Positions 25,559-35,538 are shown, numbered from the stretch's first letter. The stretch: 64,000 nucleotides of DNA from SIG78 sp045635745 (GCA_045635745.1 JAZTWG010000049.1:1-64000); one strand, 5' to 3'. Notes: generated from the letters alone by a model not told the origin. Translations and numbers: made by a program.

Positions 25559-26632
25559 CTACTCCATTGTTATATATTGAGTTTTCTTTTTTTCATAAAA
25601 AGCTGATTCGCGGTAGACTACTTTGCCGGGGATGCGGATAACTTCCGAAATCAGGGAGTTTTCCCGGATCTTCTGACAGAGCAGTTTTACACTTAACTCT
25701 ATACCCAAGGCATGCTGATAATTTATAGTGGTCAAACGGGGATATTGCAGCGGATAAACACCCAGGCTTTCGTTGTCACCGCAACCAGTGACATGAAAAT
25801 CTCCCAGTTGTGCTCCCCGGTCGGTAAAGGCTTCAAAAAGCCCCCAGGCTATGGCGTCGGCCTGACACACATGCAGAACATCCGGGGCGTATTCAAGATT
25901 AAGACCGTTTTTGTAGGCGGCGATCTCAAATGCAGATCGATATTGCAGCACCTGTTGATCGGCTGACTCAAAATTACTGTAAAGCATGGCGTTTTGCATT
26001 ATTTGCAAAAAATTCTCATCAAAGTAATGCAAGTAACACTTGCGGATCCCGGAAAATCTGGCTTTCCGGAAAATCTGACTGAACGGCGTCATCAGATCCA
26101 ATACCAGCTGGTTGCCGCTTTCGTGCAGTACATGTCGCGTCCATGGCCAGAGTTTGGGTTTGGCAAAATCATTGATCAGCTGCCGGGAATTTTTATCGGT
26201 AAAAGACTCGTGAACTATCAAGCCGTCGAATTTGTCAAAAAGCCGCGGACTGAAATTTGATCGCTGCAAATCTTCGAACGAAAATAATTTACATTCGCAA
26301 TCATTGTTGGCAAGTTCCTGTTGCAACAGCTTGTTTATCAGCATTTTTTTGTATAACCCCGAGGGGGTGCTGTTGGTAAGTTCTTCTGAAATCACGCAGG
26401 CTATATGCAGTTTTTTCTGCCGGATATTGACAAACGTACCGCTGCCGTTTTTGCGGGTCAGCAACCCCTCTTTTGCCAGTATATTCAAAGCGTTGTTGGC
26501 GGTCTGCCGGGAGCAGTTGAATTTTTCTGCTGCCTGCCGTGCCGAAAGAAAGGAGTCTTTGAAACTGTTTTCATGCGTCAGCAAATCTCTCATTTGCCCG
26601 GCGATCTTGTGTGCCAGATTATCCGAGTGCAT
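25559..26632 (-). CDS. GntR-type HTH regulator with LacI-like sensor domain
   Basis: A 357-aa protein. The N-terminal winged helix (about 1-70) has FLSARQAAEKFNCSRQTANNALNILAKEGLLTRKNGSGTF, a GntR pattern. The rest (about 75-350) is a periplasmic-binding-like sensor of the LacI/GalR kind, with VTGCGDNESLGVYPLQYPRLTTI near the end as in LacI_3 proteins. GGGAG precedes the start. It probably controls the operon it heads and binds a sugar. A 13-bp dyad, ATCAA-GAT-TTGAT (26722-26734), upstream of the start is a weak operator candidate. Confidence 0.8.
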   Translation of the reverse strand: MHSDNLAHKIAGQMRDLLTHENSFKDSFLSARQAAEKFNCSRQTANNALNILAKEGLLTRKNGSGTFVNIRQKKLHIACVISEELTNSTPSGLYKKMLINKLLQQELANNDCECKLFSFEDLQRSNFSPRLFDKFDGLIVHESFTDKNSRQLINDFAKPKLWPWTRHVLHESGNQLVLDLMTPFSQIFRKARFSGIRKCYLHYFDENFLQIMQNAMLYSNFESADQQVLQYRSAFEIAAYKNGLNLEYAPDVLHVCQADAIAWGLFEAFTDRGAQLGDFHVTGCGDNESLGVYPLQYPRLTTINYQHALGIELSVKLLCQKIRENSLISEVIRIPGKVVYRESAFYEKKKTQYITME

Positions 26633-26858
26633 AAAAATCTCCCTGATTATTCCGCGAGGTTTGTTTCAATGGTATTCAGATGGTTCCTTGGGGTATAAAT
26701 ATATCGAAAACGTTACCCAAAATCAAGATTTGATGCCAATAAACCGAAGATTTAGACCAATATCGTCAGGCAAAGTGTCCACAAAAATTATTCTGCAAGA
26801 TGACAACGAATGATAAAAAACGAATGTACCACAACAGATTATTTTTTGAATTGTAAAT

Positions 26859-26886
26859 TTGTTTTTAACCGCAAAGGTGTTATATT
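26859..26886 (+). promoter_or_regulatory. Promoter of pyrE
   Basis: TTGTTT (26859-26864) and TATATT (26881-26886) are spaced 16 nt. Confidence 0.45.
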
Positions 26887-26928
26887 AAACTGCAAACAGA
26901 AATATTCCAAACGAAAGGTTTTTATTTT

Positions 26929-27603
26929 ATGGAACAGTACAAGAAAGATTTTATCGAATTCATGATCGATTGCCAGGTGCTTAAATTTGGTGACTTTGTT
27001 ACCAAAAGCGGCCGTAAGACACCGTTTTTTGTCAATACCGGGTTCTATCGTACCGGAGCTCAGCTGCGCAAGCTCGGCGAATATTATGCGCAGGCGATCA
27101 AAGATACTTTCGGTTTGGAGTTTGATGTGCTTTTCGGGCCTGCATACAAAGGTATTCCGCTTTCGGTAACCGCCAGTATTGCACTTTCCGAAAAATATGA
27201 TGCCGATATCCGCTATTGCTCCAACCGCAAAGAAGTCAAGGATCACGGCGATAAAGGTATTCTGCTGGGCGGTCCGGTGAATGATGGCGATAAAGTCGTT
27301 ATTATTGAAGATGTTACCACTGCCGGTACTTCCATTGGCGAAACGCTGCCGATACTCCAGGCGCAGGGCAATGTTAATGTTCTGGGGCTTGTTGTAAGTG
27401 TTGACCGTATGGAACGCGGTCAGGGCGAAAAGAGCGCACTGTGCGAAATCTCCGAAAAATACGGCTTCAAAACGTGCGCCATCGTTACCATGAAGGAAGT
27501 TATCGAGCACCTTTACAACCGCCCCTACAAAGGTAAAGTTATTATCGACGATACTCTGATGGCGGCGATCAATGCCTACTACGAACAGTATGGCGCCAAG
27601 TGA
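26929..27603 (+). CDS. pyrE: Orotate phosphoribosyltransferase
   Basis: A 224-aa enzyme of pyrimidine synthesis that makes orotidine 5'-phosphate from orotate and PRPP. The PRPP-binding motif VVIIEDVTTAGTSI is clear, and the N-terminal FGDFVTKSGRKTPFFVN and FGPAYKGIPL are typical of PyrE. It stands alone with its own promoter and terminator. Confidence 0.95.
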   Translation: MEQYKKDFIEFMIDCQVLKFGDFVTKSGRKTPFFVNTGFYRTGAQLRKLGEYYAQAIKDTFGLEFDVLFGPAYKGIPLSVTASIALSEKYDADIRYCSNRKEVKDHGDKGILLGGPVNDGDKVVIIEDVTTAGTSIGETLPILQAQGNVNVLGLVVSVDRMERGQGEKSALCEISEKYGFKTCAIVTMKEVIEHLYNRPYKGKVIIDDTLMAAINAYYEQYGAK

Positions 27604-27626
27604 TTTCAGTATAATGTTGTAAATAT

Positions 27627-27661
27627 ACCTTGCTGTAAGATGATTTGCAGCAAGGTTTTTT
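27627..27661 (+). terminator. Terminator of pyrE
   Basis: ACCTTGCTG (27627-27635) pairs with CAGCAAGGT (27648-27656), and the stem runs into a row of six T. Confidence 0.8.
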
Positions 27662-27681
27662 ATGTGTAAAGGGCGTGTGTT

Positions 27682-28926
27682 ATGCGTAAAAATAAAATTC
27701 TGCAATTTGGCGAAGGCGTTTTTCTGCGGGGATTTATTGAACCGCTGATCCAGCGCATGAATAAAGAGAGCAATTTCAATGGCGAAGTATATTCGGTCAA
27801 GCCCCGGGCAGGGGCGGTGCCCGCAAGGTTTGCAGAACAGAATTGCCAATACAATCTGCTGGTACGCGGCATTACAGAAGAAGATCAAATCGTGGAAACG
27901 GTGGAAAAAATCACAGTGCTGAAACAGGTGCTTTCCACTTCGGAAGAGTGGAGTGCGATTGAAGATATAGTCTGTGACCCGGATCTGCAGTTTATTTTCA
28001 GCAACACAACCGAAGCGGGGATCACTTACGAAGAAGGTAATTTTGATACTTTTCCCGGTAAGCTTGCGCGGCTTTTGAAAAAACGTTTTCAAGCCGGCTG
28101 CTCCGGCGTGGATATTCTGCCCTGCGAGCTGATCGAAAACAATGGTCAAACGCTCAAAGAGTATGTTTTACGCTATCTTGAGAATGATCCGGCGGCAGAT
28201 TATGTGCAGAATTCATGCCGTTTTTATGATACGCTGGTGGATCGCATCGTATCAGGTTTTCCGGCAGATTTTGAGCAGTTTGATGCCAATGACCGGCTGA
28301 TGGTAGCCGTGGAGCCGTTCGCATTTTTGGCGGTCAGAGGTGGCAATGAACTGCTGGAGCGTCTGCCGCTGCCGGATGATGTGGTGCTGATGACCGGCGA
28401 TCTTAAACCATATCGCACCCGAAAGGTGCGGGCTTTGAATGCTTCGCATACATGCATGGTTTCCGGCGGATTGCTGGCTGGTTTTTCCGAAGTTCAGGAA
28501 CTGCTGGAAGATGAAAAATTCCGCCAACGCATTGAAAAAACACTCTTTGAAGAGATCCTGCCGACCATTGCTTTGGACGAAGTTGAAAAACGCTCATTTG
28601 CCGAAAGTGTTCTGCGGCGTTTTGCCAATCCTTTTGCTCACCACAAACTTGAAGCGATCGCTTTGAACAGCGTTGCCAAATGGAAAGTACGCATATTGCC
28701 GGTAATTCAGGACAGTCCGGTTCTGCCGTATTATCTCTCGCGTTCTCTGGGCGAACTTTACAAGCGTTACAAGCTCAATAATGCTGCCGGTGATACGGCC
28801 GAAGTTGCGGCGCGTTTTGCCGGCGATTACTCAATAGATGACTTTTTGAGCGATAAAAATCTGTGGGATATGGATCTGCATGATATCCCCGGTTTGGCCG
28901 AAGCGGCCAAAGAGGCTGCATTATGA
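27682..28926 (+). CDS. uxaB: Tagaturonate reductase (altronate oxidoreductase)
   Basis: A 414-aa member of the mannitol dehydrogenase family. The N-terminus ILQFGEGVFLRGFIEPLIQRM and the segment FIFSNTTEAGITYE are typical of UxaB, and LNASHTCMVSGGLLAGF holds the family's lysine/histidine region. It reduces tagaturonate to altronate with NADH in galacturonate breakdown. It shares a 4-nt ATGA overlap with uxaA, a tightly coupled pair. The uronate isomerase and KDG genes are not in this window. Confidence 0.9.
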   Translation: MRKNKILQFGEGVFLRGFIEPLIQRMNKESNFNGEVYSVKPRAGAVPARFAEQNCQYNLLVRGITEEDQIVETVEKITVLKQVLSTSEEWSAIEDIVCDPDLQFIFSNTTEAGITYEEGNFDTFPGKLARLLKKRFQAGCSGVDILPCELIENNGQTLKEYVLRYLENDPAADYVQNSCRFYDTLVDRIVSGFPADFEQFDANDRLMVAVEPFAFLAVRGGNELLERLPLPDDVVLMTGDLKPYRTRKVRALNASHTCMVSGGLLAGFSEVQELLEDEKFRQRIEKTLFEEILPTIALDEVEKRSFAESVLRRFANPFAHHKLEAIALNSVAKWKVRILPVIQDSPVLPYYLSRSLGELYKRYKLNNAAGDTAEVAARFAGDYSIDDFLSDKNLWDMDLHDIPGLAEAAKEAAL

Positions 28927-30275
28927 TAATTCACGAAAAAGACAATGTTGAAATACATGCCGACGGACACAAATACGCCCGCTGCAATATAGCCTGCGGC
29001 GAAAATATCGTCAAATACGGTATGCCTATCGGTTCGGCGCTTGAAAATATCGCGTGCGGCGACCATGTGCATACGCATAACTGCAAAACCAATCTTTCCG
29101 GTATTCTCGAGTACAGCTACACACCTGATTTCACCGTGCCTGAAATCAGTTGCAGTTGTACTTTTATGGGGTATAGAAGAGCCGATGGCCGGGTGGGGAT
29201 CCGCAACGATATATGGGTGATCCCCACAGTTGCATGCGTAAATAAACTTGCGCGCCGTCTGGCTGATTTTGCCGGTGGTGCGGCATTGGAACACCCCTAC
29301 GGCTGTTCCCAGCTGGGCGACGACCATGAAACCACTGCCAATGTGCTGGCGGCTCTGGCTCACAATCCCAATGCCGGCGGTGTGCTGATCGTGGCGCTGG
29401 GATGCGAAAACAATACGCTTGAAAGCTTCAAAAAAAGGCTCGGCGATTACAGCAAACTCAATATAGAGTTTCTGTTGGCGCAGGCTGCCGGCGATGAATA
29501 TCTTGAGGGGCGGAAACTGATTGAAAAACTGCAGCGCAATTGCGTAAAAGAGCGAGTTCCAATCCCGGTAAGCGAGCTGAAAGTCGGCCTGAAATGCGGA
29601 GGTTCTGATGGCTTTTCCGGCCTGACCGCCAATCCGTTGTGCGGCAGATTTTCCGATTGGCTCGTCAGGCAGGGCGGTACAACGGTGCTGACCGAAGTGC
29701 CGGAAATGTTCGGTGCGGAAACGCTGCTTTTCAACCGCTGTATAAATAAAGAGATCTTTGACAAAGCAGTGAACATGGTCAATGATTTCAAATATTACTA
29801 CGAAAAACACGGTCAGGTGATCTACGAAAATCCTTCGCCGGGCAATAAGGCCGGCGGCATAACCACACTGGAAGATAAATCACTCGGCTGTGTACAGAAA
29901 GGCGGCACTTCGCCGGTAATGGATGTGCTCAAATATGGAGAGCGTTTGAAAACTCCGGGGCTGAATCTGCTTTCCGGGCCCGGCAATGATCCCATTGCCG
30001 CTACGGCGCTGGCGGCAGCAGGATGCCATCTGATGCTTTTTACCACCGGCCGCGGTACGCCGTTCGGTTCGGTGATCCCTACGGTGAAAGTGGCGACCAA
30101 TACGCTTTTGGCCGAAAAGAAAAGTAATTGGATCGATTACGATGCCATGAAATATCCGGATACGGAAAAATTTGCTGAATATGTGCTGAAAGTTGCTTCC
30201 GGCGAAGAATTTGCCGCCAACGAGAAAAATGATTTTCGTGAAATAGCCATATTCAAAAGCGGCGTAACGCTGTAA
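28923..30275 (+). CDS. uxaA: Altronate dehydratase
   Basis: A 450-aa protein with the SAF domain first (EIHADGHKYARCNIACGENIVKYG, then GDHVHTHNCKT) and the UxaA catalytic part after about residue 100 (YGCSQLGDDHE, GLKCGGSDGFSG, TTGRGTPFGS). It removes water from altronate to give 2-keto-3-deoxygluconate. Domain order and length match the fused E. coli-type enzyme. With uxaB it links imported galacturonides to central metabolism. Confidence 0.93.
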   Translation: MIIHEKDNVEIHADGHKYARCNIACGENIVKYGMPIGSALENIACGDHVHTHNCKTNLSGILEYSYTPDFTVPEISCSCTFMGYRRADGRVGIRNDIWVIPTVACVNKLARRLADFAGGAALEHPYGCSQLGDDHETTANVLAALAHNPNAGGVLIVALGCENNTLESFKKRLGDYSKLNIEFLLAQAAGDEYLEGRKLIEKLQRNCVKERVPIPVSELKVGLKCGGSDGFSGLTANPLCGRFSDWLVRQGGTTVLTEVPEMFGAETLLFNRCINKEIFDKAVNMVNDFKYYYEKHGQVIYENPSPGNKAGGITTLEDKSLGCVQKGGTSPVMDVLKYGERLKTPGLNLLSGPGNDPIAATALAAAGCHLMLFTTGRGTPFGSVIPTVKVATNTLLAEKKSNWIDYDAMKYPDTEKFAEYVLKVASGEEFAANEKNDFREIAIFKSGVTL

Positions 30276-30489
30276 TGGGGGGCGTGCAAATAGTTCCACA
30301 AGGCGGTATAGAGCGTTTGTTGCGGAGATTTTGCTGAAAAACCATCCGAAAAAACGCTTAATATTTGCACGAGAGATAAATCCTGTCTATATTATCGCAT
30401 AACAGTTTGTTTGATTGTGATTCCGTTGGAGCATCTTGCTTTGCAAGGTGCGGCATGTATTTTACGAATGTTTGTCCGGAGAGCGAATA

Positions 30490-33400
30490 ATGTTTTATCA
30501 GAAAAGAATCATCTCTGTTTTTATATTTTTTCTGGCTGTATTTCTGGCTGCCACTGATTATGACTTTAGTGTTGAAAAATTCAATGCTGCTGTTGCTGCT
30601 GCCGAAAAGGGCGGTCTGCCGGTAGTGCTCGTGGATGTCAATAGTATCGAATATAGTTTGCCGGTAGAAAAAAAATTGTTGTCAAACAAAGATTTTATGG
30701 CTCGAGCCGGCAGAGATTTTCAGCTTTTTGTGTGGAATCATAACGAGTTTAGTGCCATTGGAAAACTCTGCCGCAAGTCTAAAACTGATGCTGTAACGGT
30801 CTATCACGGGGACGATTTTCATACCGGCAGCATCTATTTTGATATGTCGAAAGAAGATGAATACTATTCAGAAATATTGAAACTTTTACGTCCGCGCCAT
30901 GCCATTCATAAATACAATGGAAGTAATGGCGCGCGCCGGGCTTATGAGGACTGGAAAGCAGGCAAACTCAATATCAATGAGTATGACCGCGATGGCAGGC
31001 ATGTATTTCACGTCTTTATAGAAAATATCTATCCGGGATTTTATATCGAAGATGATATTTTTATTGAAATGATTGAATATTTGAGCAAGCAGAACCTGCC
31101 AAAAGATTTCTGGAGTTATACTTTGCTGCTTCACACCTGGCAGCTGCCGCGGTATGATGCTGAAAAACCGAGCGGCAGGTACAGAACTTTGAAAGAATGG
31201 TGCTGTATAACGGATATGCTTATAAAGGCAGGCGCTGATCCTAATTATGCCGATGAATACGGAATATCTACAGCGTTTGTTTATTTCCGTTATACTTCGC
31301 ATGTCGGAACGGGGGCGAAATATGATGCCAAAGCCCGTTTTTTTGCTCCGGCAGCTCGAAAACTTATGGAATACGGGATGGATTTCAATCGTATTTATCC
31401 CAATAAACGCCATCCTCTTCGATCTCCACGATACATGAACAATATGGAAGTTCCAATTTTACCTGAAGGCGAAATTCCGTGGGGCAGAGAATGGGAGTTT
31501 TATAATTGGGAAGAAGTATTGTTCCTCATTGATAACTTGAAGCTCGATATCAATGCTCAAATAATGAGTGATAGCGGCTCTTTGTTCTACAACGTTATAA
31601 AAAAAGGCGGTGCAAATATAAGGTTATCCGGCAAAAACGACCGAAAAACAACCTCTGAACTTATTGATGATTTGCTTCAGCGCGGAGCTTCTGCTTCTGC
31701 TGCCACCTCCGGTTCTACCGGAGAGCCAATTTTAATGTATATCTGTAAAAATATCGACAAAAAAAACTATGAGAAGTTTTTTTATCAATTACTTCAAGCC
31801 GGAGCGGACGTAAATATCTTTTTTAAAAATCCAAACTCTTATTTTCGTAATGATAAAAATTACATCGGGGACAGTATCTTTACTGTCATGCCCAGCAAAT
31901 ACCGGGCCCGGCGTGATATTGTGGATTTGCTTTTAAAACACGGTATAAAACCTGAGTATCTGGAAAACAGTGCCGCAATCAATGCCGGCAATGAAGATCT
32001 TGCGTTGTACATATTGCAAAAGGGCGGTTATACCCGTTATGGTTATGACGATGTCAAACGGCTTAAAAAAAGCATGCCGCGTTTGGCAAAAGTGATCGCC
32101 GAACTGCCGCCGGAACGGGTCAGACCCACTGTTTGGGATAACAGCATAAAGCCAAAGGTGTCGATCGTCAGTGCTGTATCGGAAGAACATGATCTGTTGA
32201 GAGATGCAGTGGATCTGCTGGAAAAGTACGCCTCTTTTTATATGGGAGAAAATCTGATGTTTACCACCGGACAATATAAAAAAATTTTTACTTATGATCA
32301 GTATGCTCCCGGGTGTTATATTGTGAATGGCTTGTTCAGATCAAAATTTACAGTACTTGATAAAACTGTATTGGAGGATTACAGTCGGTGCAGAAATAAG
32401 CAGGAAGAAGAGGCTTTTAAAGTAAAATTGGCACTGCAGATCATCGAAGCAAATTTGTCTGTATACAATACTTGTAACAGTTTATTCTGGGATTACGCTG
32501 ATGTTTGGAAGAGCAAAATGTTCAATTACGGCAGAGACTGCAGTATAATCTGGCTTAAACACCGGGAGTGTCTGGCTCTGGTACGTTTGTTTGAGTGTGC
32601 CGCTAAATTGTATTTATTTATGCCGGCCAATCGAGATTGCGCTCTGGAGTATTTTTCGCCGGCAACCGCCGGATTTTTGAAAGCACGTCTGGATGCTCTG
32701 GCTCCGGGCTTGGAGCCGGAAAGTGCCGAAAAACCGTTGCAGAAGATAATCGGCGAACTGACCACTGCTTATTGGACTGGTTTGGCTCCTGACGGTTTTG
32801 AAAATATGCAGAAAGAGATTGAAAAATATTGGAGCAAGCGCACTCTTTTTATGCATAAGCAGCTTAAATATATGCTTGCCAGCAAAAAACCAGTAAAGTT
32901 CGATCCTGAAAATTTTTTGAAATCTTCCTCGTTGCGGAATTATATAGAAAAAGATGTGATTTATAATCGGTACTACAACCGTACTTTTAACGGTTTCCAT
33001 TCGGGTTCGCTTGAGCACAAGTTGAAATTTTATGCTGATAATTTGAAAGGATCAGAAGAATCAAGCCGCAACCTGTATGAGTTGCTCAAATTTATGGTAA
33101 AGTTGCCCACCGCCCGGAAGTTGCTGGAAAAAATGCCCGGAGATCTTGTATTTGCCAGCGGCTCATACAGAGGGGCTGCTTTTTATAGAGCGGGGACGAT
33201 ATATCAGCAGGAAGACTTGTTACGGAGTTGTAAACTTGATAAGACTCCTTCTCTGACAGCGATGATGATTACTTTTTTTGTTCACGAAATGACCCATGCT
33301 GAGCAGGACGTTTGTGGTTTGTACAATTTTAGTGCTGCCGATAGAGAAGAGTGTATAGCAGCCAATAAACTTACAGAAATACATCCATTGCTTAATCAGT

Positions 33401-33804
33401 ATACTGTGATGCGGGAGCTTGCGATGTATCCGGAATATAAAGAAGTTGCTCAAGCGGAAATGCGTGTAACTAATTTGGTTGCCGACACGCTTTACAATCA
33501 GTATCAGGGATTCTGGTACAGCAAAGACCGCTGGCGCGAAGAATTTGTCAAACTTTTTTGGACTAATGCCAGAGGTTTGTATAAAGGCAGTAATATAGCA
33601 AGTCAGGAAAGTCCGTTGTACAGGGCGGTTGTCCATTGGTTCAACGCTTATTATTTTCAAACCAGGCAATTTCAGAATACTGTTGCTCTCAAAAATAAAA
33701 CAGGCCGTAAATTTACTGAAGTGGCCAAAAAATACAGCGAACTTATGCAAGTTGATCTGGATGCAGAATATTATTTAGGTACCGATTTTATAAAATCACA
33801 TTGA
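30490..33804 (+). CDS. Secreted ankyrin-like protein with HExxH metallopeptidase-like site
   Basis: A 1104-aa protein. The N-terminus (RIISVFIFFLAVFLAATDY) is a signal peptide or anchor. Residues about 25-130 may be a thioredoxin-like fold (GGLPVVLVDVNSIEYSL) without CxxC. Ankyrin-like units follow, such as LIKAGADPNYADEYGIS, LLQAGADVN and LLKHGIKPEYL. Near residue 932 is FFVHEMTHAEQ, a zinc-type HExxH site. GGAGAG precedes the chosen ATG at 30490. It stands alone between uxaA and hldA. I know no family with this exact make-up; a peptidase function is inference. Confidence 0.6.
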   Translation: MFYQKRIISVFIFFLAVFLAATDYDFSVEKFNAAVAAAEKGGLPVVLVDVNSIEYSLPVEKKLLSNKDFMARAGRDFQLFVWNHNEFSAIGKLCRKSKTDAVTVYHGDDFHTGSIYFDMSKEDEYYSEILKLLRPRHAIHKYNGSNGARRAYEDWKAGKLNINEYDRDGRHVFHVFIENIYPGFYIEDDIFIEMIEYLSKQNLPKDFWSYTLLLHTWQLPRYDAEKPSGRYRTLKEWCCITDMLIKAGADPNYADEYGISTAFVYFRYTSHVGTGAKYDAKARFFAPAARKLMEYGMDFNRIYPNKRHPLRSPRYMNNMEVPILPEGEIPWGREWEFYNWEEVLFLIDNLKLDINAQIMSDSGSLFYNVIKKGGANIRLSGKNDRKTTSELIDDLLQRGASASAATSGSTGEPILMYICKNIDKKNYEKFFYQLLQAGADVNIFFKNPNSYFRNDKNYIGDSIFTVMPSKYRARRDIVDLLLKHGIKPEYLENSAAINAGNEDLALYILQKGGYTRYGYDDVKRLKKSMPRLAKVIAELPPERVRPTVWDNSIKPKVSIVSAVSEEHDLLRDAVDLLEKYASFYMGENLMFTTGQYKKIFTYDQYAPGCYIVNGLFRSKFTVLDKTVLEDYSRCRNKQEEEAFKVKLALQIIEANLSVYNTCNSLFWDYADVWKSKMFNYGRDCSIIWLKHRECLALVRLFECAAKLYLFMPANRDCALEYFSPATAGFLKARLDALAPGLEPESAEKPLQKIIGELTTAYWTGLAPDGFENMQKEIEKYWSKRTLFMHKQLKYMLASKKPVKFDPENFLKSSSLRNYIEKDVIYNRYYNRTFNGFHSGSLEHKLKFYADNLKGSEESSRNLYELLKFMVKLPTARKLLEKMPGDLVFASGSYRGAAFYRAGTIYQQEDLLRSCKLDKTPSLTAMMITFFVHEMTHAEQDVCGLYNFSAADREECIAANKLTEIHPLLNQYTVMRELAMYPEYKEVAQAEMRVTNLVADTLYNQYQGFWYSKDRWREEFVKLFWTNARGLYKGSNIASQESPLYRAVVHWFNAYYFQTRQFQNTVALKNKTGRKFTEVAKKYSELMQVDLDAEYYLGTDFIKSH

Positions 33805-33833
33805 CAAGTTGCCGGGAAAATTATATTTTTTAC

Positions 33834-33862
33834 TTGCACAAGCACCAAAGTTGTACTATATT
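33834..33862 (+). promoter_or_regulatory. Promoter of the hldA-like gene
   Basis: TTGCAC (33834-33839) and TATATT (33857-33862) are spaced 17 nt, 45 nt before the start codon. Confidence 0.6.
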
Positions 33863-33906
33863 GTCGTGAAGACTTAATTTTTAACATAAAATATAATGAA
33901 TTCAAT

Positions 33907-34914
33907 ATGAAAACCTCTTGTCTTGTTGAAGTAATCAATAAATTTCCGGATTGCCGGATCGCAGTGATCGGTGATCTGATGATCGACAGTTATGTGTGGG
34001 GCGTGGTGGATCGTATTTCGCCGGAAGCTCCCGTTCCGGTGGTGCAAGTAACTAAAACCAGCTGTTGTCTGGGCGGCGCGGCCAATGTTATGCGTAATAT
34101 CGTTACGCTTGGCGGCAGAGTCGATGCTTTCGGTCTGGTCGGCAACGACAGCAATGGCGAGCTTATCCGTCAGATGCTCCGCGAATACAAGATCGATCCC
34201 GCCGGGGTTTTGACGGACTTTGCCCGTCCGAGCATCCGCAAGGAGCGTGTGATCGCCGGCAGTCAGCAGCTTTTGCGTATTGATTACGAAAATCCCAGTC
34301 CGGCCGGTGAAGAATTGCGTGGCGAACTGGTCAAACGGGTCAAAGAACATCTTTCCAGCGGCAAGGTGCAGGCCTTGATCATCGAAGATTACGCCAAAGG
34401 CCTTTTCTCGCAGAATATGGTGCAGGAGCTTATCGATTTTGCCAATACTCTCGGTGTTATTACGGTGCTTGACCCCAATCCGCGCAACCCCATGCAGCTT
34501 TCCGGGCTGACTGCGATGAAACCCAACCGCAGCGAGGCTTTTGCCATGGCCGGAGTCCCCGCCACCAGTCAGAAAGGCAGTGCGGAAAACGATGAAAGTC
34601 TGCGCAATGTTGCCAATATACTTATGCAGAAGTGGCAGGTAAAACATCTGCTGATTTCTCTGGCCGCTCAGGGGATGGCGCTTTACAATCAGGATGGCAG
34701 CAGTATGATCATTCCCACCCGGGCGCGCGAAGTGTATGATGTTTCCGGGGCCGGCGATACGGTCGTGGCCACCACTGCTCTGGCGCTGGCTGCCGGCAGC
34801 GATGCACGGTCAGCGGCGGAATTGGCGAACTATGCCGCCGGTGTTGTGGTCAGACAGTTGGGTACTGCCACTGTAAGTGCTGAAGAATTGCGCGAGGCGC
34901 TTGCCGGAAAATAA
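33907..34914 (+). CDS. hldA: D-glycero-beta-D-manno-heptose-7-phosphate kinase
   Basis: A 335-aa PfkB-type kinase matching the RfaE1 half of HldE: IAVIGDLMIDSYVWGVVDRISPEAPVPVV, then GGAANVMRNI, VLDPNPRN and the PfkB signature VSGAGDTVVATTALAL near the end. It phosphorylates heptose-7-phosphate on the route to ADP-heptose for lipopolysaccharide core. The nucleotidyltransferase half is absent, so a separate HldC-type enzyme is expected elsewhere. It fits lpxC as evidence for an LPS-bearing outer membrane. Confidence 0.9.
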   Translation: MKTSCLVEVINKFPDCRIAVIGDLMIDSYVWGVVDRISPEAPVPVVQVTKTSCCLGGAANVMRNIVTLGGRVDAFGLVGNDSNGELIRQMLREYKIDPAGVLTDFARPSIRKERVIAGSQQLLRIDYENPSPAGEELRGELVKRVKEHLSSGKVQALIIEDYAKGLFSQNMVQELIDFANTLGVITVLDPNPRNPMQLSGLTAMKPNRSEAFAMAGVPATSQKGSAENDESLRNVANILMQKWQVKHLLISLAAQGMALYNQDGSSMIIPTRAREVYDVSGAGDTVVATTALALAAGSDARSAAELANYAAGVVVRQLGTATVSAEELREALAGK

Positions 34915-34941
34915 AAATACACAGCAGGAAAGGGCGATTTT

Positions 34942-35538
34942 ATGAAGAAAATTTTTTGGATGCTGTTGGCGGTGAGCATTTTTGCCGGTGCTTTGGAGCT
35001 TCAAGGCAACACCAGTCGCCGGAAAAGAGCGCAGCTCGAAGAAAAAAATAAAGATCTCTGCATGAGCAATTTAAAATCGTTTTATGCTTCGCTCAAACTC
35101 TATGCAGCTACGAATAATGGTGTGATGCCGGGTAAAAACAATTTTGCCGGACTGCAGATGCTGCTCAAGCATGGGATCACCAGTAAAGAATTTTCCTGCA
35201 AAGCATACCGTGGAAAGAAACTTCGTGAAAAAAACACACTTTCAGAAGCATTTTCGCCATATATCTACTTTGGCGGTATCAATCTGGCGCAGGCGATCAA
35301 AAAGTGTCCCAAGCTGGTGATAATGTGCGACAAGCCCGGATCACGCCATGTAACTGTTCTGCTGGCCGATGGATCGGTAGAGCGGCTGGATGCAAAAAAA
35401 TACAAGATCGATATTTCAAATGTACAAAGCATTGTGACACTTTTAAATACCATATATAAATATCCGGCAAGCGAGCTTAAATCCTTGCAGACAAAAGCAA
35501 AAGCTATGGATAAATCACTTGCTTACTCCACCCGTTGA
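34942..35538 (+). CDS. Small exported protein resembling the pseudopilin globular domain
   Basis: A 198-aa protein with a signal peptide (MKKIFWMLLAVSIFAGALEL) instead of a prepilin helix. After a basic stretch it has DLCMSNLKSFYASLKLYAATNNGVMP, which lines up with the C-x-x-N-(L/M)-(K/R) element and the following helix of the four pseudopilins in this window. RHVTVLLADGSVERL matches their H-x9-DG end, with the spacing shortened. It looks like a soluble relative. It starts 27 nt after hldA. Function unknown. Confidence 0.55.
   Translation: MKKIFWMLLAVSIFAGALELQGNTSRRKRAQLEEKNKDLCMSNLKSFYASLKLYAATNNGVMPGKNNFAGLQMLLKHGITSKEFSCKAYRGKKLREKNTLSEAFSPYIYFGGINLAQAIKKCPKLVIMCDKPGSRHVTVLLADGSVERLDAKKYKIDISNVQSIVTLLNTIYKYPASELKSLQTKAKAMDKSLAYSTR

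Noticed and set aside
26839..28149. 436-codon frame antisense to pyrE and uxaB
   Set aside because: Both sense genes are certain; long antisense frames of this kind recur across the window because of codon bias (another is antisense to the DegT gene at 35636-36907).
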